Assembly (NCBI GenBank): GCA_002506085.1
Contig: DAWV01000005.1
Span: 172,377 to 236,376, forward strand
Reading direction: 5' to 3'
Length of the DNA: 64,000 nucleotides
DNA from: Methanocorpusculaceae archaeon UBA425
Lineage (GTDB): Archaea; Halobacteriota; Methanomicrobia; Methanomicrobiales; Methanocorpusculaceae
Part shown: positions 8,895 through 17,589 of the stretch, in pieces
How positions within the stretch are numbered: the stretch's first letter is position 1
How the letters are laid out: every line of letters begins with the position of its first letter
Notes under the pieces: model-generated
Seen by the model: only the letters and a program-made list of their open reading frames with translations
What the model was told of the DNA's origin: nothing
Database searches by the model: none
Position numbers and translations under genes: made by a program

Positions 8895-10810
8895 ACTCCG
8901 CGTTCACCTGTCGTTTTCAGATCCGAACCGCCCGGCGGCACGAAAGCCGCGACAGACTCGGTGTTCAGAATCGATTTAAGCGCCTTCTGCTCGTTTTCCG
9001 GAATCTCCTCACGAAGTTTTCTGAGCACTTTCTTCGCCACATCATTCCCTTCGTATGTTCCCGGAACCAGACGAACCGATTTGGTTGTAATCGGCTCGAC
9101 TGCGGACGGAGCCCCTCCGATTACAGCGAGAACCGGCTCTGTTCGGATGCCTATCGCTATTTCAAGCGGGACGTCTTTATAAATCGTCCGCTCGCCTCTG
9201 ATGATGAACGAACCGTGAGCCACGAACTCTCCGGACTCCGGCGTCTTGCTCACCTGGCTCGGGGATGCTGCGATAACATCAGCGGAAGCCCCGCCCCCTG
9301 CCCAGGAACGCGAGTAGGACGCAGCGAACTGCACCGCTTCATCCATGTGTTCGGTCGTTCCTTTCACTAAAACGACCGAGGCCCCGAACACATCAGCATG
9401 GAGGAATATGTCCCTTCCCTCCATGTACTTCTTCACGAGCTCCTCGTTCTGGTCGGCATTCCGTCCGCCGATAACGAGCACCCCGTCCGAGGTCTCCATC
9501 CACCGGAACCGGTGATACCACTTCGCCTTCATCCTCCCGGGTCCCGATGCCTTCCTCTTTTCAGTGTGGACAACGCCTGCTTCCATTGCGCGAATTGCGC
9601 CGGCTTTCTTTGCGCGGAACTTCTTCACAACCGCAAAGTATCTTCCGACATTTGCCTCGAGACTCTCGTGGACGAAGATCGTAACCTTGTGTTTTTCCTG
9701 CAGATCAATGACGACCGAAGCATCCTTCGGACTCACCGACACTATCCGTTTTGCGGCGGGCATGGGACTTCCTTTGATGACCTTCGCTATATCCTGCCAT
9801 GACATCTTCTGACTTGCGGCAGAGAGAACGTCAATCGTTTCCTGAACCTCGCCGTAATGCGAGTAGATAATCTCGGAAATCTCCGTTGCCTCGGCTATTT
9901 TTTTATCGAAGGATACAAGCGCGGCTTCCTGCTGCTTTCTGATTCTCTGCTCTTTGGAGAGCTGAATTTTATGCTCAATGACCTTTTCGGAGACTGATTT
10001 TGGATAGAACGCTTCGAGAGCCTTGGAGAATGTTTCATAATGCTCTTTGGGCTCCCTTGAGAGGGACGGGAACGGGAATGCACCTTTTGCATCAATTACC
10101 GGGTCCCGACCACTGGTCAGACGTGAAAGCCAGGTTCGCATTGCCTCGTAGACCGGGCGGAGTTGGGCTTCCGTGGCGAATTTACAGGGCATCGACTTTG
10201 AAATGCCGGCCATCAGGCAGATATCTTCTGCCGCAATTCCACCAAGCTGGAACTTCGTTGCGAGAGCACGCACGATATCTGCCTCATCATCAGCGAACTT
10301 TTCGCTGAACTGATCATAGGTCAGGTCCGAGGGGTCAATTGCGTCCATTGAATACAAAGCCCCGCCTACAATCGCACGGTCCTTGAACGTTCTCTGTGCG
10401 AGGGCATTGACGATTTTATAATTCTCATCCGTTAGAATGAGATTCCCCTCATCAAAGAGTTCGATGATGAGTTTATATTCTGAAGGTCCCTTCCCGATTG
10501 AGATTATAAGAACCCGCTCAAGTGCCTTCTGCTCGATTGCGAGAACTTTCCCGCCTTCAATGAATTTCCGGAGGTACATGGAATATCCCGACGGATTTTT
10601 CGGTGCCGGAGGGAGTTCGCTTACCAGGTGTGCACGGACGCCTTTGACAACATAGAGAAGGTGGCGTGCTTTCTCCTCACCGTTTAACCTGAATCCAAGT
10701 GTGGAATTATCATACTGATATATTTTCCCAATCCAGAGAGGTAAAAGGGCGGCAAGCTCCGCTGTCATCGCTTTTACATCTGCCCCGCTCATCCCTTGTA
10801 TCGTCGCCAT
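8891..10810 (-). CDS. rqcH: RqcH/NEMF homologue (NFACT family, ribosome quality control)
   Basis: The 639-residue protein has the NFACT architecture: an N-terminal NFACT-N/helical region, a coiled-coil middle (about 270-340) and the C-terminal NFACT-R domain (DUF814) from about residue 430, with VIGGRNADQNEELVKKY and DIFLHADVFGAS visible. Family members bind 60S/50S-peptidyl-tRNA complexes and add C-terminal alanine or other tails to stalled chains; older annotations call them fibronectin-binding proteins. It is the first gene of a two-gene operon with pelota, which fits its role. The start ATG is near the divergent promoter region. Confidence 0.92.
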   Translation of the reverse strand: MATIQGMSGADVKAMTAELAALLPLWIGKIYQYDNSTLGFRLNGEEKARHLLYVVKGVRAHLVSELPPAPKNPSGYSMYLRKFIEGGKVLAIEQKALERVLIISIGKGPSEYKLIIELFDEGNLILTDENYKIVNALAQRTFKDRAIVGGALYSMDAIDPSDLTYDQFSEKFADDEADIVRALATKFQLGGIAAEDICLMAGISKSMPCKFATEAQLRPVYEAMRTWLSRLTSGRDPVIDAKGAFPFPSLSREPKEHYETFSKALEAFYPKSVSEKVIEHKIQLSKEQRIRKQQEAALVSFDKKIAEATEISEIIYSHYGEVQETIDVLSAASQKMSWQDIAKVIKGSPMPAAKRIVSVSPKDASVVIDLQEKHKVTIFVHESLEANVGRYFAVVKKFRAKKAGAIRAMEAGVVHTEKRKASGPGRMKAKWYHRFRWMETSDGVLVIGGRNADQNEELVKKYMEGRDIFLHADVFGASVVLVKGTTEHMDEAVQFAASYSRSWAGGGASADVIAASPSQVSKTPESGEFVAHGSFIIRGERTIYKDVPLEIAIGIRTEPVLAVIGGAPSAVEPITTKSVRLVPGTYEGNDVAKKVLRKLREEIPENEQKALKSILNTESVAAFVPPGGSDLKTTGERGV

Positions 10811-10891
10811 ATTATGCTAGATAGATACGACCTGCAGAACTATAAATCGATTTAAGAGGACTCCTCTGCCCGGTCAGTTTTTCAGGGAAAT

Positions 10892-10926
10892 GACAGGAGG
10901 TCTCCGGCTTCGCGCCGCGGACTGTC
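10892..10926. other. GC-rich interrupted hairpin between rqcH and the Fe-S/EMC6 gene
   Basis: GACA (10892-10895), GTC (10900-10902) and CGGC (10905-10908) can pair in order with TGTC (10923-10926), GAC (10920-10922) and GCCG (10914-10917), leaving a TTCGC loop and small bulges. It sits in the 228-base gap between divergent genes. It could be a 5' leader element or a transcription-end remnant; I see no poly-T next to it. Confidence 0.3.
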
Positions 10927-11037
10927 CGGATAGAGTCATACCATACTGAACTGCACAAACCAGGCTGAAGGCTCTGGTAAGGTAGATAAGACGTGAATAC
11001 CAATATTAGTAAACATAAAATCGCGGAGATATATAAT

Positions 11038-11703
11038 ATGCAGGTAGCCCATATCAGAAAAGAACTATGTAATACGGCAATGTGTAACCGATGTGTGAAG
11101 TTCTGCCCGGCGTCACGCAAAAACCAGCCGGTTATTTTCATCGGACGAAATAAAAAAGCAACTGTTGTCGAAGAATTATGTAACGGTTGTGGTAAGTGCG
11201 TCAAGATCTGCCCCGAGAAGGCTATCGAGATGATAACCATACCCGATAAAACCCCTGACACGGAAATCGACACAAAAATCGAGGATATCGAGCAGGAAAA
11301 AGAAGAGGCTCCAAAACAGACAGCCCCGCCAAAGAAAAAGTTAACACCCGAAGAGAAGATTGCTGAGAAAAAATCCCGGCATGTCGAGCGGATTCTCCGC
11401 ACGGGAATTGCCTGCGGGCTCGGTATGATTGCCGGTCTCGTCTCCTTCTACATGGCGGGGACGCCAAACCCGATTACTGCCGAAATGATTGACGCAGGAC
11501 TCGCCGGTGTTCAGGCGACGCCGATTGTCGGTATCCTGATTTTACTGGTTGCAATTGTGATTCAGAAATCTCTCTTCATGGTCCTGAAAATCGATGTATC
11601 CAAACTCGGTAAAAAGGACTGGTTCTATCAGGGATTCATAACCTTCGCAACCTGGTATCTCTCCTGGACGTTCATGCTGTCAACCTCTCTCCTCTCCGCA
11701 TAA
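11038..11703 (+). CDS. ABCE1-type Fe-S domain fused to an EMC6-like membrane domain
   Basis: With the start at ATG 11038 (GGAG at 11025-11028) the protein is 221 residues; a GTG at 10993 would add 15. Residues 1-68 hold two [4Fe-4S] motifs with cysteines at 11, 16, 19, 23 and 48, 51, 54, 58. This nearly copies the Fe-S domain of the adjacent ABCE1 (11, 16, 20, 24 and 49, 52, 55, 59), including the closing IP/LP. Residues 70-115 are a charged Glu/Lys/Pro linker. Residues 118-218 contain three membrane segments and the GKKDWFYQGF...TWYLSWTFML ending that I recognise from archaeal EMC6-like proteins. It is separated from ABCE1 by three bases. Function is unknown; a membrane-anchored partner of ribosome recycling or membrane insertion is inference. 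Confidence 0.8.
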   Translation: MQVAHIRKELCNTAMCNRCVKFCPASRKNQPVIFIGRNKKATVVEELCNGCGKCVKICPEKAIEMITIPDKTPDTEIDTKIEDIEQEKEEAPKQTAPPKKKLTPEEKIAEKKSRHVERILRTGIACGLGMIAGLVSFYMAGTPNPITAEMIDAGLAGVQATPIVGILILLVAIVIQKSLFMVLKIDVSKLGKKDWFYQGFITFATWYLSWTFMLSTSLLSA

Positions 11704-11706
11704 AAA

Positions 11707-13518
11707 ATGAGACTCGCTATTGTTCATAAAGAGCGGTGCCACTCCAAAAAATGCGGACAGGAATGTATCGCCTATTGTCCCCGTGTCCGCACAGGTGATG
11801 AAACCGTAAAAATCGGGGATGACGGCCGTGCAGAAATCTCTGAAGAATTATGCGTAGGCTGTGGTATTTGTGTCAAGAAATGTCCGTTTGATGCGCTGGA
11901 TATTATTCAACTCCCGGAAGAACTGGAAACGCCGATTACCCGGTATGGACCGAATGCCTTTGTCCTGTACGGACTTCCGCAGCCGGTCGCAGGAAAAGTC
12001 ACCGGTATTCTTGGTCCGAACGGTATTGGAAAATCCACCGCAATCAAAATTCTCTCAGGTCAGATGAAACCAAATCTCGGTATCTTCGACCATGAGGTCG
12101 ATTGGGCAGAGATTCTCAAATATTATGCAGGAACCGAACTCCTTGACTACCTCAAGCAGGTTGCTGCCAAAACCATCAAAGTATCCATCAAGCCGCAGTA
12201 CATCGACTTTATTCCAAAGGCGTTCAAGGGAACTGTCAGGACTCTCCTGAAACAGAATGACGAGCGGAATAAGTTGGATTACTATACGAAGGAGCTCGGC
12301 CTAGATACTATCCTTGATAAAGATCTCTCCGTTCTCTCCGGCGGAGAACTTCAGCGGGTCGCTCTGACAGTCGCCCTTTCAAAGGATGCAAACTTCTACT
12401 TCTTCGATGAAGTAACGCCGTTCCTTGATATTTATCAGAGAATGATTGCGGCACGCCTCATCAGGGAGCTCGCAGCCGAGCACCCGGTCGTTCTGGTTGA
12501 GCATGATATCGCCATTCTCGATATGGTTGCCGAGACGATTCATATCGCCTACGGAAAACCTGCCGCATTTGGTATTATCACCCGGCCAAAAGGGGTTCGC
12601 GTCGGTGTGAACCAGTATCTTGAAGGCTTTGTCGCGGAGGAGAACGTCCGTATCCGTGATTATCCGGTTCTTTTCGAGACCCGCAGTCACGAAAGCGATG
12701 TGGACCGCGAGATTCTGATGAGGATTCCGAAGATGAAGAAGTCGTTCCCGGGATTCACGTTGAATGTCGAGGGCGGCGAGGTTCGTCGCGGCGAGGTTCT
12801 TGGTATTGTCGGAGCGAATGGTATAGGAAAGTCAACGTTTGCCAAACTCCTTGCAGGTGTGGAAATTCCGGATGATGGAAATAAGTTTGAGACGGTCCGG
12901 GTCTCATACAAGCCGCAGTATGTGACGGCTGATTCCTCCGACTCCGTGGAGTTTACGCTCCGCTCGGCAACGAGAAAGTATGATACATCTTATTACCAGC
13001 ACGAGATTCTGGAGCCTCTCAGGCTTATGCAGATTCTGCAGTCCGAGCTCCGGAACCTTTCGGGAGGAGAACTGCAGCGTGTGGCGATAGCCCTGTGTCT
13101 TTCAAGGGATGCCGATTTGTATATCCTCGATGAGCCGTCAGCTCATCTCGATGTCGAGCAGAGGCTTGTTACGACGAAAGTGATTAAGCGTGCGGCGGAG
13201 GATAAGGGAGCCGGGATTATGGTGATTGACCATGATATGTACACGATCGATATGATTAGTGAACGGCTCCTGGTCTTTGATGGCGTGCCGGGGACGGAGG
13301 GTATTGCTCACGGTCCGTTCGAGATGAAGGAGGGTATGAATATGTTCCTCTCGAATCTCGGGATTACGTTCCGCCGGGATAAGACCGGACGTCCGCGGAT
13401 TAATAATCCGGGTTCATATCTTGACCGTGAGCAGAAGGCTGCGGGCGAGTATTATTATTACCGCGCAGAGGATGTCGCGATACGTGATTTTGAAGACGAC
13501 CTGAAAAACCAGCCGTGA
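11707..13518 (+). CDS. abce1: ABCE1/RLI ribosome recycling ATPase
   Basis: The 603-residue protein has the full ABCE1 plan: an N-terminal Fe-S domain (cysteines 11, 16, 20, 24 and 49, 52, 55, 59), then two ABC domains. Each has a Walker A (GPNGIGKST, GANGIGKST), a signature LSGGELQRVA and a Walker B (YFFDEVTPFLD, YILDEPSAHLD). It splits ribosomes after termination or pelota-mediated rescue. It follows the Fe-S/EMC6 fusion gene by three bases and is followed 65 bases later by dcd. Length and motifs are normal for the family. Confidence 0.97.
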   Translation: MRLAIVHKERCHSKKCGQECIAYCPRVRTGDETVKIGDDGRAEISEELCVGCGICVKKCPFDALDIIQLPEELETPITRYGPNAFVLYGLPQPVAGKVTGILGPNGIGKSTAIKILSGQMKPNLGIFDHEVDWAEILKYYAGTELLDYLKQVAAKTIKVSIKPQYIDFIPKAFKGTVRTLLKQNDERNKLDYYTKELGLDTILDKDLSVLSGGELQRVALTVALSKDANFYFFDEVTPFLDIYQRMIAARLIRELAAEHPVVLVEHDIAILDMVAETIHIAYGKPAAFGIITRPKGVRVGVNQYLEGFVAEENVRIRDYPVLFETRSHESDVDREILMRIPKMKKSFPGFTLNVEGGEVRRGEVLGIVGANGIGKSTFAKLLAGVEIPDDGNKFETVRVSYKPQYVTADSSDSVEFTLRSATRKYDTSYYQHEILEPLRLMQILQSELRNLSGGELQRVAIALCLSRDADLYILDEPSAHLDVEQRLVTTKVIKRAAEDKGAGIMVIDHDMYTIDMISERLLVFDGVPGTEGIAHGPFEMKEGMNMFLSNLGITFRRDKTGRPRINNPGSYLDREQKAAGEYYYYRAEDVAIRDFEDDLKNQP

Positions 13519-13583
13519 GATTGGCTGACGTTTCAGGACACTAAGTCCCAACCTATTTTTACGTATCCGTCTAATAATACTTC

Positions 13584-14147
13584 ATGATTCTGGTAGACTG
13601 GGAAATTGCAGACCATATCAAACGCGGGTATCTAAAGATTGACCCGTTTGACCCGGCACTTATTCAGCCGAACTCCCTTGACATTCGTCTTGGCAACCAT
13701 TTTGTCTGGTATGATCCCTGTGATGATGTGATTGATCCCTTCAATAAAGAGACGATTCACACGCATACGCAGGAGAGGAAGAGCACGTATTTTGATATCC
13801 AGCCCGGACAGTTCGTTCTTGCGGAGACGAAGGAGACGGTGACATTGCCGGATAATATTGTATCCTCGATTGAGGGAAAGAGCAGTGTTGCCCGCCTGGG
13901 TATTCAGCTTCACCAGACAGGGGGGTGGATTGATGCAGGATTTTCCGGTACAATTACGCTTGAGATGTATAACTCGAACTGCCGGCCGGTCCGGGTGTAT
14001 GCGGATATGCCAATCGGTCAGCTGGTGTTTTACGTGACGAAACGCTGTGAGTGTCCATATGATAAAAAACCGGATGCAAAATACCAGAACCAGAGGAATG
14101 CGACCCTTTCCCGATATGATAAGAATACGCAGAAGAATGTAGAGTGA
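13584..14147 (+). CDS. dcd: dCTP deaminase (dUTPase superfamily)
   Basis: The 187-residue protein shows the Dcd signatures: IQPNSLDIRLG near residue 26, EGKSSVARLGI near 95 and GWIDAGFSGTITLE near 112, which contains the catalytic glutamate. It deaminates dCTP to dUTP in thymidylate precursor supply; some archaeal members also hydrolyse dUTP, and sequence alone does not decide between mono- and bifunctional forms. It has its own AT-rich upstream region and no close partner. Confidence 0.9.
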   Translation: MILVDWEIADHIKRGYLKIDPFDPALIQPNSLDIRLGNHFVWYDPCDDVIDPFNKETIHTHTQERKSTYFDIQPGQFVLAETKETVTLPDNIVSSIEGKSSVARLGIQLHQTGGWIDAGFSGTITLEMYNSNCRPVRVYADMPIGQLVFYVTKRCECPYDKKPDAKYQNQRNATLSRYDKNTQKNVE

Positions 14148-14284
14148 ACCGAAAGGGTGCGGGAATCCCCGGATAATTTTTTTATGGGCTGCGGGTAACC
14201 AATGTCTTAGGGTCTACATGGAAAACATAAGCCGCCCTTTCTCATTCATTCTTTGAAAAACAGGTAATTAGGATAATATTACGG

Positions 14285-15718
14285 TCAGAAGAAATCCAGC
14301 GTTGCCTGTTTCGGCGCCATCTTCTTTTCTTCGATTGGGTCTTCCTCCACGACCATAACGACCGGCTCGGGAGGGGACTCAACTTTAACTTCAGCACGGG
14401 CTGCTTCCACTTCATCAGCCAGTTTGCGGAGCTCGACCTTCTTCGCCGCCGTCAACTTCTTCACCTTCATCTCCCGCTCCTTTGCGATGCGCTGAACCTC
14501 CTTGACCGCCGCCAGTGCCGCCGCCTTATCATGCAGAACAATTATCATCTGATCGGCATCGAGATTATGACGTTCGCAAAATGCCACTGGATCCGACGCG
14601 GCGAAACGGGCAAGCAAATCCATATACTCGCTTCTGACCTGATTCTCGGGAATATGATAATTCTCTGAAAGTGAGGCGGCGAGCGTTCTTCTGACCGCTT
14701 TCTGCTTCTTTGCCGTGCTCATCCGTCTCCAGCGCGAAGGCGGCATAATACGCGGTCTGAATCCGGCACCTGCATTTTCGGACGCCACCCCCATCGTCAT
14801 CAGGGACGTGGCATACCTCCACATAGTATAATACTGACGTCTCATCGTCCGTCCGAGATATACATCCGCCCGGGAAATTCGTCTGTATGCCCGGATACGC
14901 CGATCCGTATTACTCATCAGCGGGATAGACTCCTCAATCCACTGCATAACCGCATCCGGCTTTTCATCGCACTCGAACGAAAGCTTCTGCAGCACCTTAT
15001 CCGGGGCGCCCGAATAGACTGCGGCGACCAGGTCAAAAATCGTCGAACGTTCATCCTTCTGGGCGGTATTGATATCATCCGCAGAGATACTGGTTTTGCC
15101 GGTGGACGAGCCGAACAGCATATTCACGGCAGAACGCAGATCGCCTGCCGAGCTATCGGCAATAGCGGAAATCGCATCCTCACCGCAGGAAATATGTTCA
15201 ATGGAACATATCTCCCTCATTCTCTTCAAGAGCGTTGGTGTTGTTATGGCACGGAACGGAACCGGATCGCAAAGTTTCCGAATCGATTCGGAAACTCCGT
15301 ATGCATCATTTGCAATGAGAATAATCGGCTGCTGGGCCTCCTTTAAAATATCTGCAATTGCCCGGGCTCCGCCGCGATCCGCATTCCCTTCTAGATTATC
15401 CACCTCATCAATAATAATGAGTTTCCGGCCCGAACCAAAAAGACTCATTGTTGTCGATGAATTCCCGGCAACATGCTCGATTATCGCCTTTGTGCGGGCG
15501 TCCGAAGCGTTCAGCTCCATTACTTCCCAGTCCATGTCGCGGGCGAGGGCCAGAGCTGCTGAGGTCTTCCCTATACCGGGTTTCCCTGTAAGGAGAAGGG
15601 GGCGTGAATCCGGAGTCCAGGAGTTCGCCCAGTCAAGTATCTGTCTGACCGCAGATCCATTGCCTAAAATATCGGCTAAATGCATCGGACGGTACTTCTC
15701 GGCCCAGTCCATGTTCAT
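14285..15718 (-). CDS. rfcL: Replication factor C large subunit
   Basis: The 477-residue clamp-loader subunit has Walker A GKPGIGKTSAAL near residue 44 and Walker B IIIDEVDNLEGNADRGG near 99. It ends in a PCNA-interacting peptide, QATLDFF, at the extreme C-terminus. A Lys/Glu-rich region precedes the PIP box. With small RFC subunits, encoded elsewhere, it loads the sliding clamp. The start at 15718 gives MNMDWAEKYRP, the family's usual opening. Monocistronic on the minus strand. Confidence 0.95.
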   Translation of the reverse strand: MNMDWAEKYRPMHLADILGNGSAVRQILDWANSWTPDSRPLLLTGKPGIGKTSAALALARDMDWEVMELNASDARTKAIIEHVAGNSSTTMSLFGSGRKLIIIDEVDNLEGNADRGGARAIADILKEAQQPIILIANDAYGVSESIRKLCDPVPFRAITTPTLLKRMREICSIEHISCGEDAISAIADSSAGDLRSAVNMLFGSSTGKTSISADDINTAQKDERSTIFDLVAAVYSGAPDKVLQKLSFECDEKPDAVMQWIEESIPLMSNTDRRIRAYRRISRADVYLGRTMRRQYYTMWRYATSLMTMGVASENAGAGFRPRIMPPSRWRRMSTAKKQKAVRRTLAASLSENYHIPENQVRSEYMDLLARFAASDPVAFCERHNLDADQMIIVLHDKAAALAAVKEVQRIAKEREMKVKKLTAAKKVELRKLADEVEAARAEVKVESPPEPVVMVVEEDPIEEKKMAPKQATLDFF

Positions 15719-15766
15719 TACTGTAGTATGGTCTCCGGAAGATTATAACAATTGGGAAAAGAGGGG

Positions 15767-15788
15767 AGAGTCACAAGTGCGTGACTCT
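15767..15788 (-). terminator. Perfect 8-bp hairpin between rfcL and a decayed gene
   Basis: AGAGTCAC (15767-15774) and GTGACTCT (15781-15788) form a perfect stem with a six-base loop. Read on the minus strand it is followed by CCCCTCTTTTCCC, a pyrimidine-rich tail. It lies exactly at the 3' end of the decayed regulator frame, so it is a plausible terminator that also insulates rfcL. Confidence 0.45.
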
Positions 15789-16336
15789 AGGCGGTCTGTT
15801 TTATCAGATTCCTGAGCACAATTCTGGAGATAAACTCGCCATAGATGTTGTTTGCGGTAAACACCGCCTCCTTCCTGCCACCCGTTTCAAAGACCGTTAG
15901 TGCCTCTTTTCTGTCTGCATAGAAAATCATCTTCGTTTGCCGGGCATATTTCTTAGCAATCGACGGGTGAATCAGAAACTCCTTCATATCCCGATTAGCC
16001 TGATATCATTCAGCCGGAATTCTCTTCGCGATTTTTTTTATCGCTGATGATGACATATACTTTGACGCGTTTTGCGAGCCGCGAAATATCGCCGGGATAT
16101 TTTTCATAGATAAGCGGGTCCTCGCAGAAGATGAGGACATCGAATTTTGCCCTCTACATAATCACGTGGATATGAGTCTCGATACCCCACGCGGTCTGAA
16201 TCGTAAATGTCCGTGAAAGCATGTCTGAAGCAGTTGTCTGCGCAAAGTTATCGAGAGCCGTTCCCAGACAATTATACATCACAACTGATTCTTGTTTCAG
16301 CCGCTCGATATAATTGCAATATATAATAGTTTCATT
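15787..16336 (-). pseudogene. Decayed TrmB-like transcriptional regulator
   Basis: The minus strand encodes protein-like fragments in broken frames. From 16336 downward a frame reads YIERLKQESVVMYNCLG and later FTIQTAWGIETH, ends at an in-frame TAG, and continues in the same frame with RAKFDVLIFCEDPLI and RLAKRVKVYVIISDKK to a TGA. A +1 shift then leads to MKEFLIHPSIAKKY... and RKEALTVFETGGRKEAVFTAN at 15987-15787. The order of coiled coil, IERLK, RAK-DVLIF and a KRVKVYVI strand matches the effector domain of TrmB-type regulators. No N-terminal winged helix is present; a TGA sits just upstream. Family assignment is inference. Confidence 0.5.
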
Positions 16337-16593
16337 TCACATATTTTCGGATTCTTTGTTAGACAATGGGCAGTCGAGGATAGAGCACCAGGAAAATAGT
16401 TAGGGTGTGCGCTTTCAATCTGCACGGATTTTTTCAAGGGAGCAACGGAAATTTCCTACCTTGCGGGCACTCGAATGTCCACCCCAACCAAAACATAGAT
16501 ATTATCATTAAAGAAGAGGAATAGAATAAGCAACACAAATATGTGAGGGATAGTCAAATTAATCCCTTTACTCCTAACCAGTGTTCTAAAATC

Positions 16594-17589
16594 ATGTCTG
16601 CAGATACCTATACCCCCGAGTCCATTGCAGAAGCCGTCAGACAGTATGATGGTGTTAGACGCAAGAAGGCAATTGGAAACATTGTCAACGCACTCCATAT
16701 CGATAACATAGACGTTGTTGCATCATATGGTGAAGATGCAGCGGTAATTCAGAACGGTCATTCTGCCCTTCTTCTCGCTGCGGATGGGATCTGGAGTCAG
16801 CTCATGGATGTTGACCCTTACTGGGCAGGTTACTGCTCAATACTTGTCAACATTCATGATATTGCTGCGATGGGCGGTCGTCCGCTTGCAATGGTCGATG
16901 TTCTCTCGGCAGAAGATGACGAACTCATGAACAAGGTTACGAAAGGGATGTGTGATGCCGCGAAAGCATTTGATGTTCCGGTTGTAGGAGGACATCTTCA
17001 CCCGGATGCCCCCCATAATGTAATCGATGTTTCAATTCTCGGAATTGCCGAACTTGACAGCGTAATTTACAGCACCAAAGCAAAATCCGGCGACGCAATT
17101 ATTGCCGCAATCGATTTAAACGGACGTATCCACCCAAGTGCCCGTCTGAACTGGGACTCGGTCACGATGAAAGACCCGATGCTGCTCCGTTCCCAGATTG
17201 CCATTATGAAGACACTCGGCGAACGTCATCTCCTGACTGCCGGAAAAGACATTTCAAATCCGGGACTTCTCGGGACGCTGGGCATGCTTCTGGAATCAAG
17301 TACTGTCGGCGGTGTGGTTGACCTCACCTCCATTCCATGTCCCGATCTGGATGCGCTCGGTATCGGGCTTGAGCAGTGGGTTAGGATGTATCCTGGCATG
17401 GGATTCATCATGACGGCAGACCAGGAATCGGTTGACGAAGTCTGCAAACTCTTCCGGAGTGTGGGTATGGCTGCCAGAGTAATTGGAACCGTAACGGATA
17501 GCCGGAAACTCGTTCTTCAGAAAGGAAATGAGGAAACAACTCTCTTCAACTTCTGCGTTGAAGGCATTACCAATATAACCATCACATGA
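16594..17589 (+). CDS. mmp2: Methanogenesis marker protein 2 (AIR synthase-related)
   Basis: With the start at MSADTYTPESI (16594) the product is 331 residues; the frame opens at 16543 but the extra 17 residues look non-native. AIR-synthase/selenophosphate-synthetase hallmarks are SYGEDAAVIQ (nucleotide-binding Asp), VNIHDIAAMGGRPLAMVDVLS and VVGGHLHPDAP. A member of this family restricted to methanogens is marker protein 2, whose reaction is not established. Its stop overlaps the start of the next gene (17586), a second methanogenesis-associated gene, which supports the call. Confidence 0.82.
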   Translation: MSADTYTPESIAEAVRQYDGVRRKKAIGNIVNALHIDNIDVVASYGEDAAVIQNGHSALLLAADGIWSQLMDVDPYWAGYCSILVNIHDIAAMGGRPLAMVDVLSAEDDELMNKVTKGMCDAAKAFDVPVVGGHLHPDAPHNVIDVSILGIAELDSVIYSTKAKSGDAIIAAIDLNGRIHPSARLNWDSVTMKDPMLLRSQIAIMKTLGERHLLTAGKDISNPGLLGTLGMLLESSTVGGVVDLTSIPCPDLDALGIGLEQWVRMYPGMGFIMTADQESVDEVCKLFRSVGMAARVIGTVTDSRKLVLQKGNEETTLFNFCVEGITNITIT

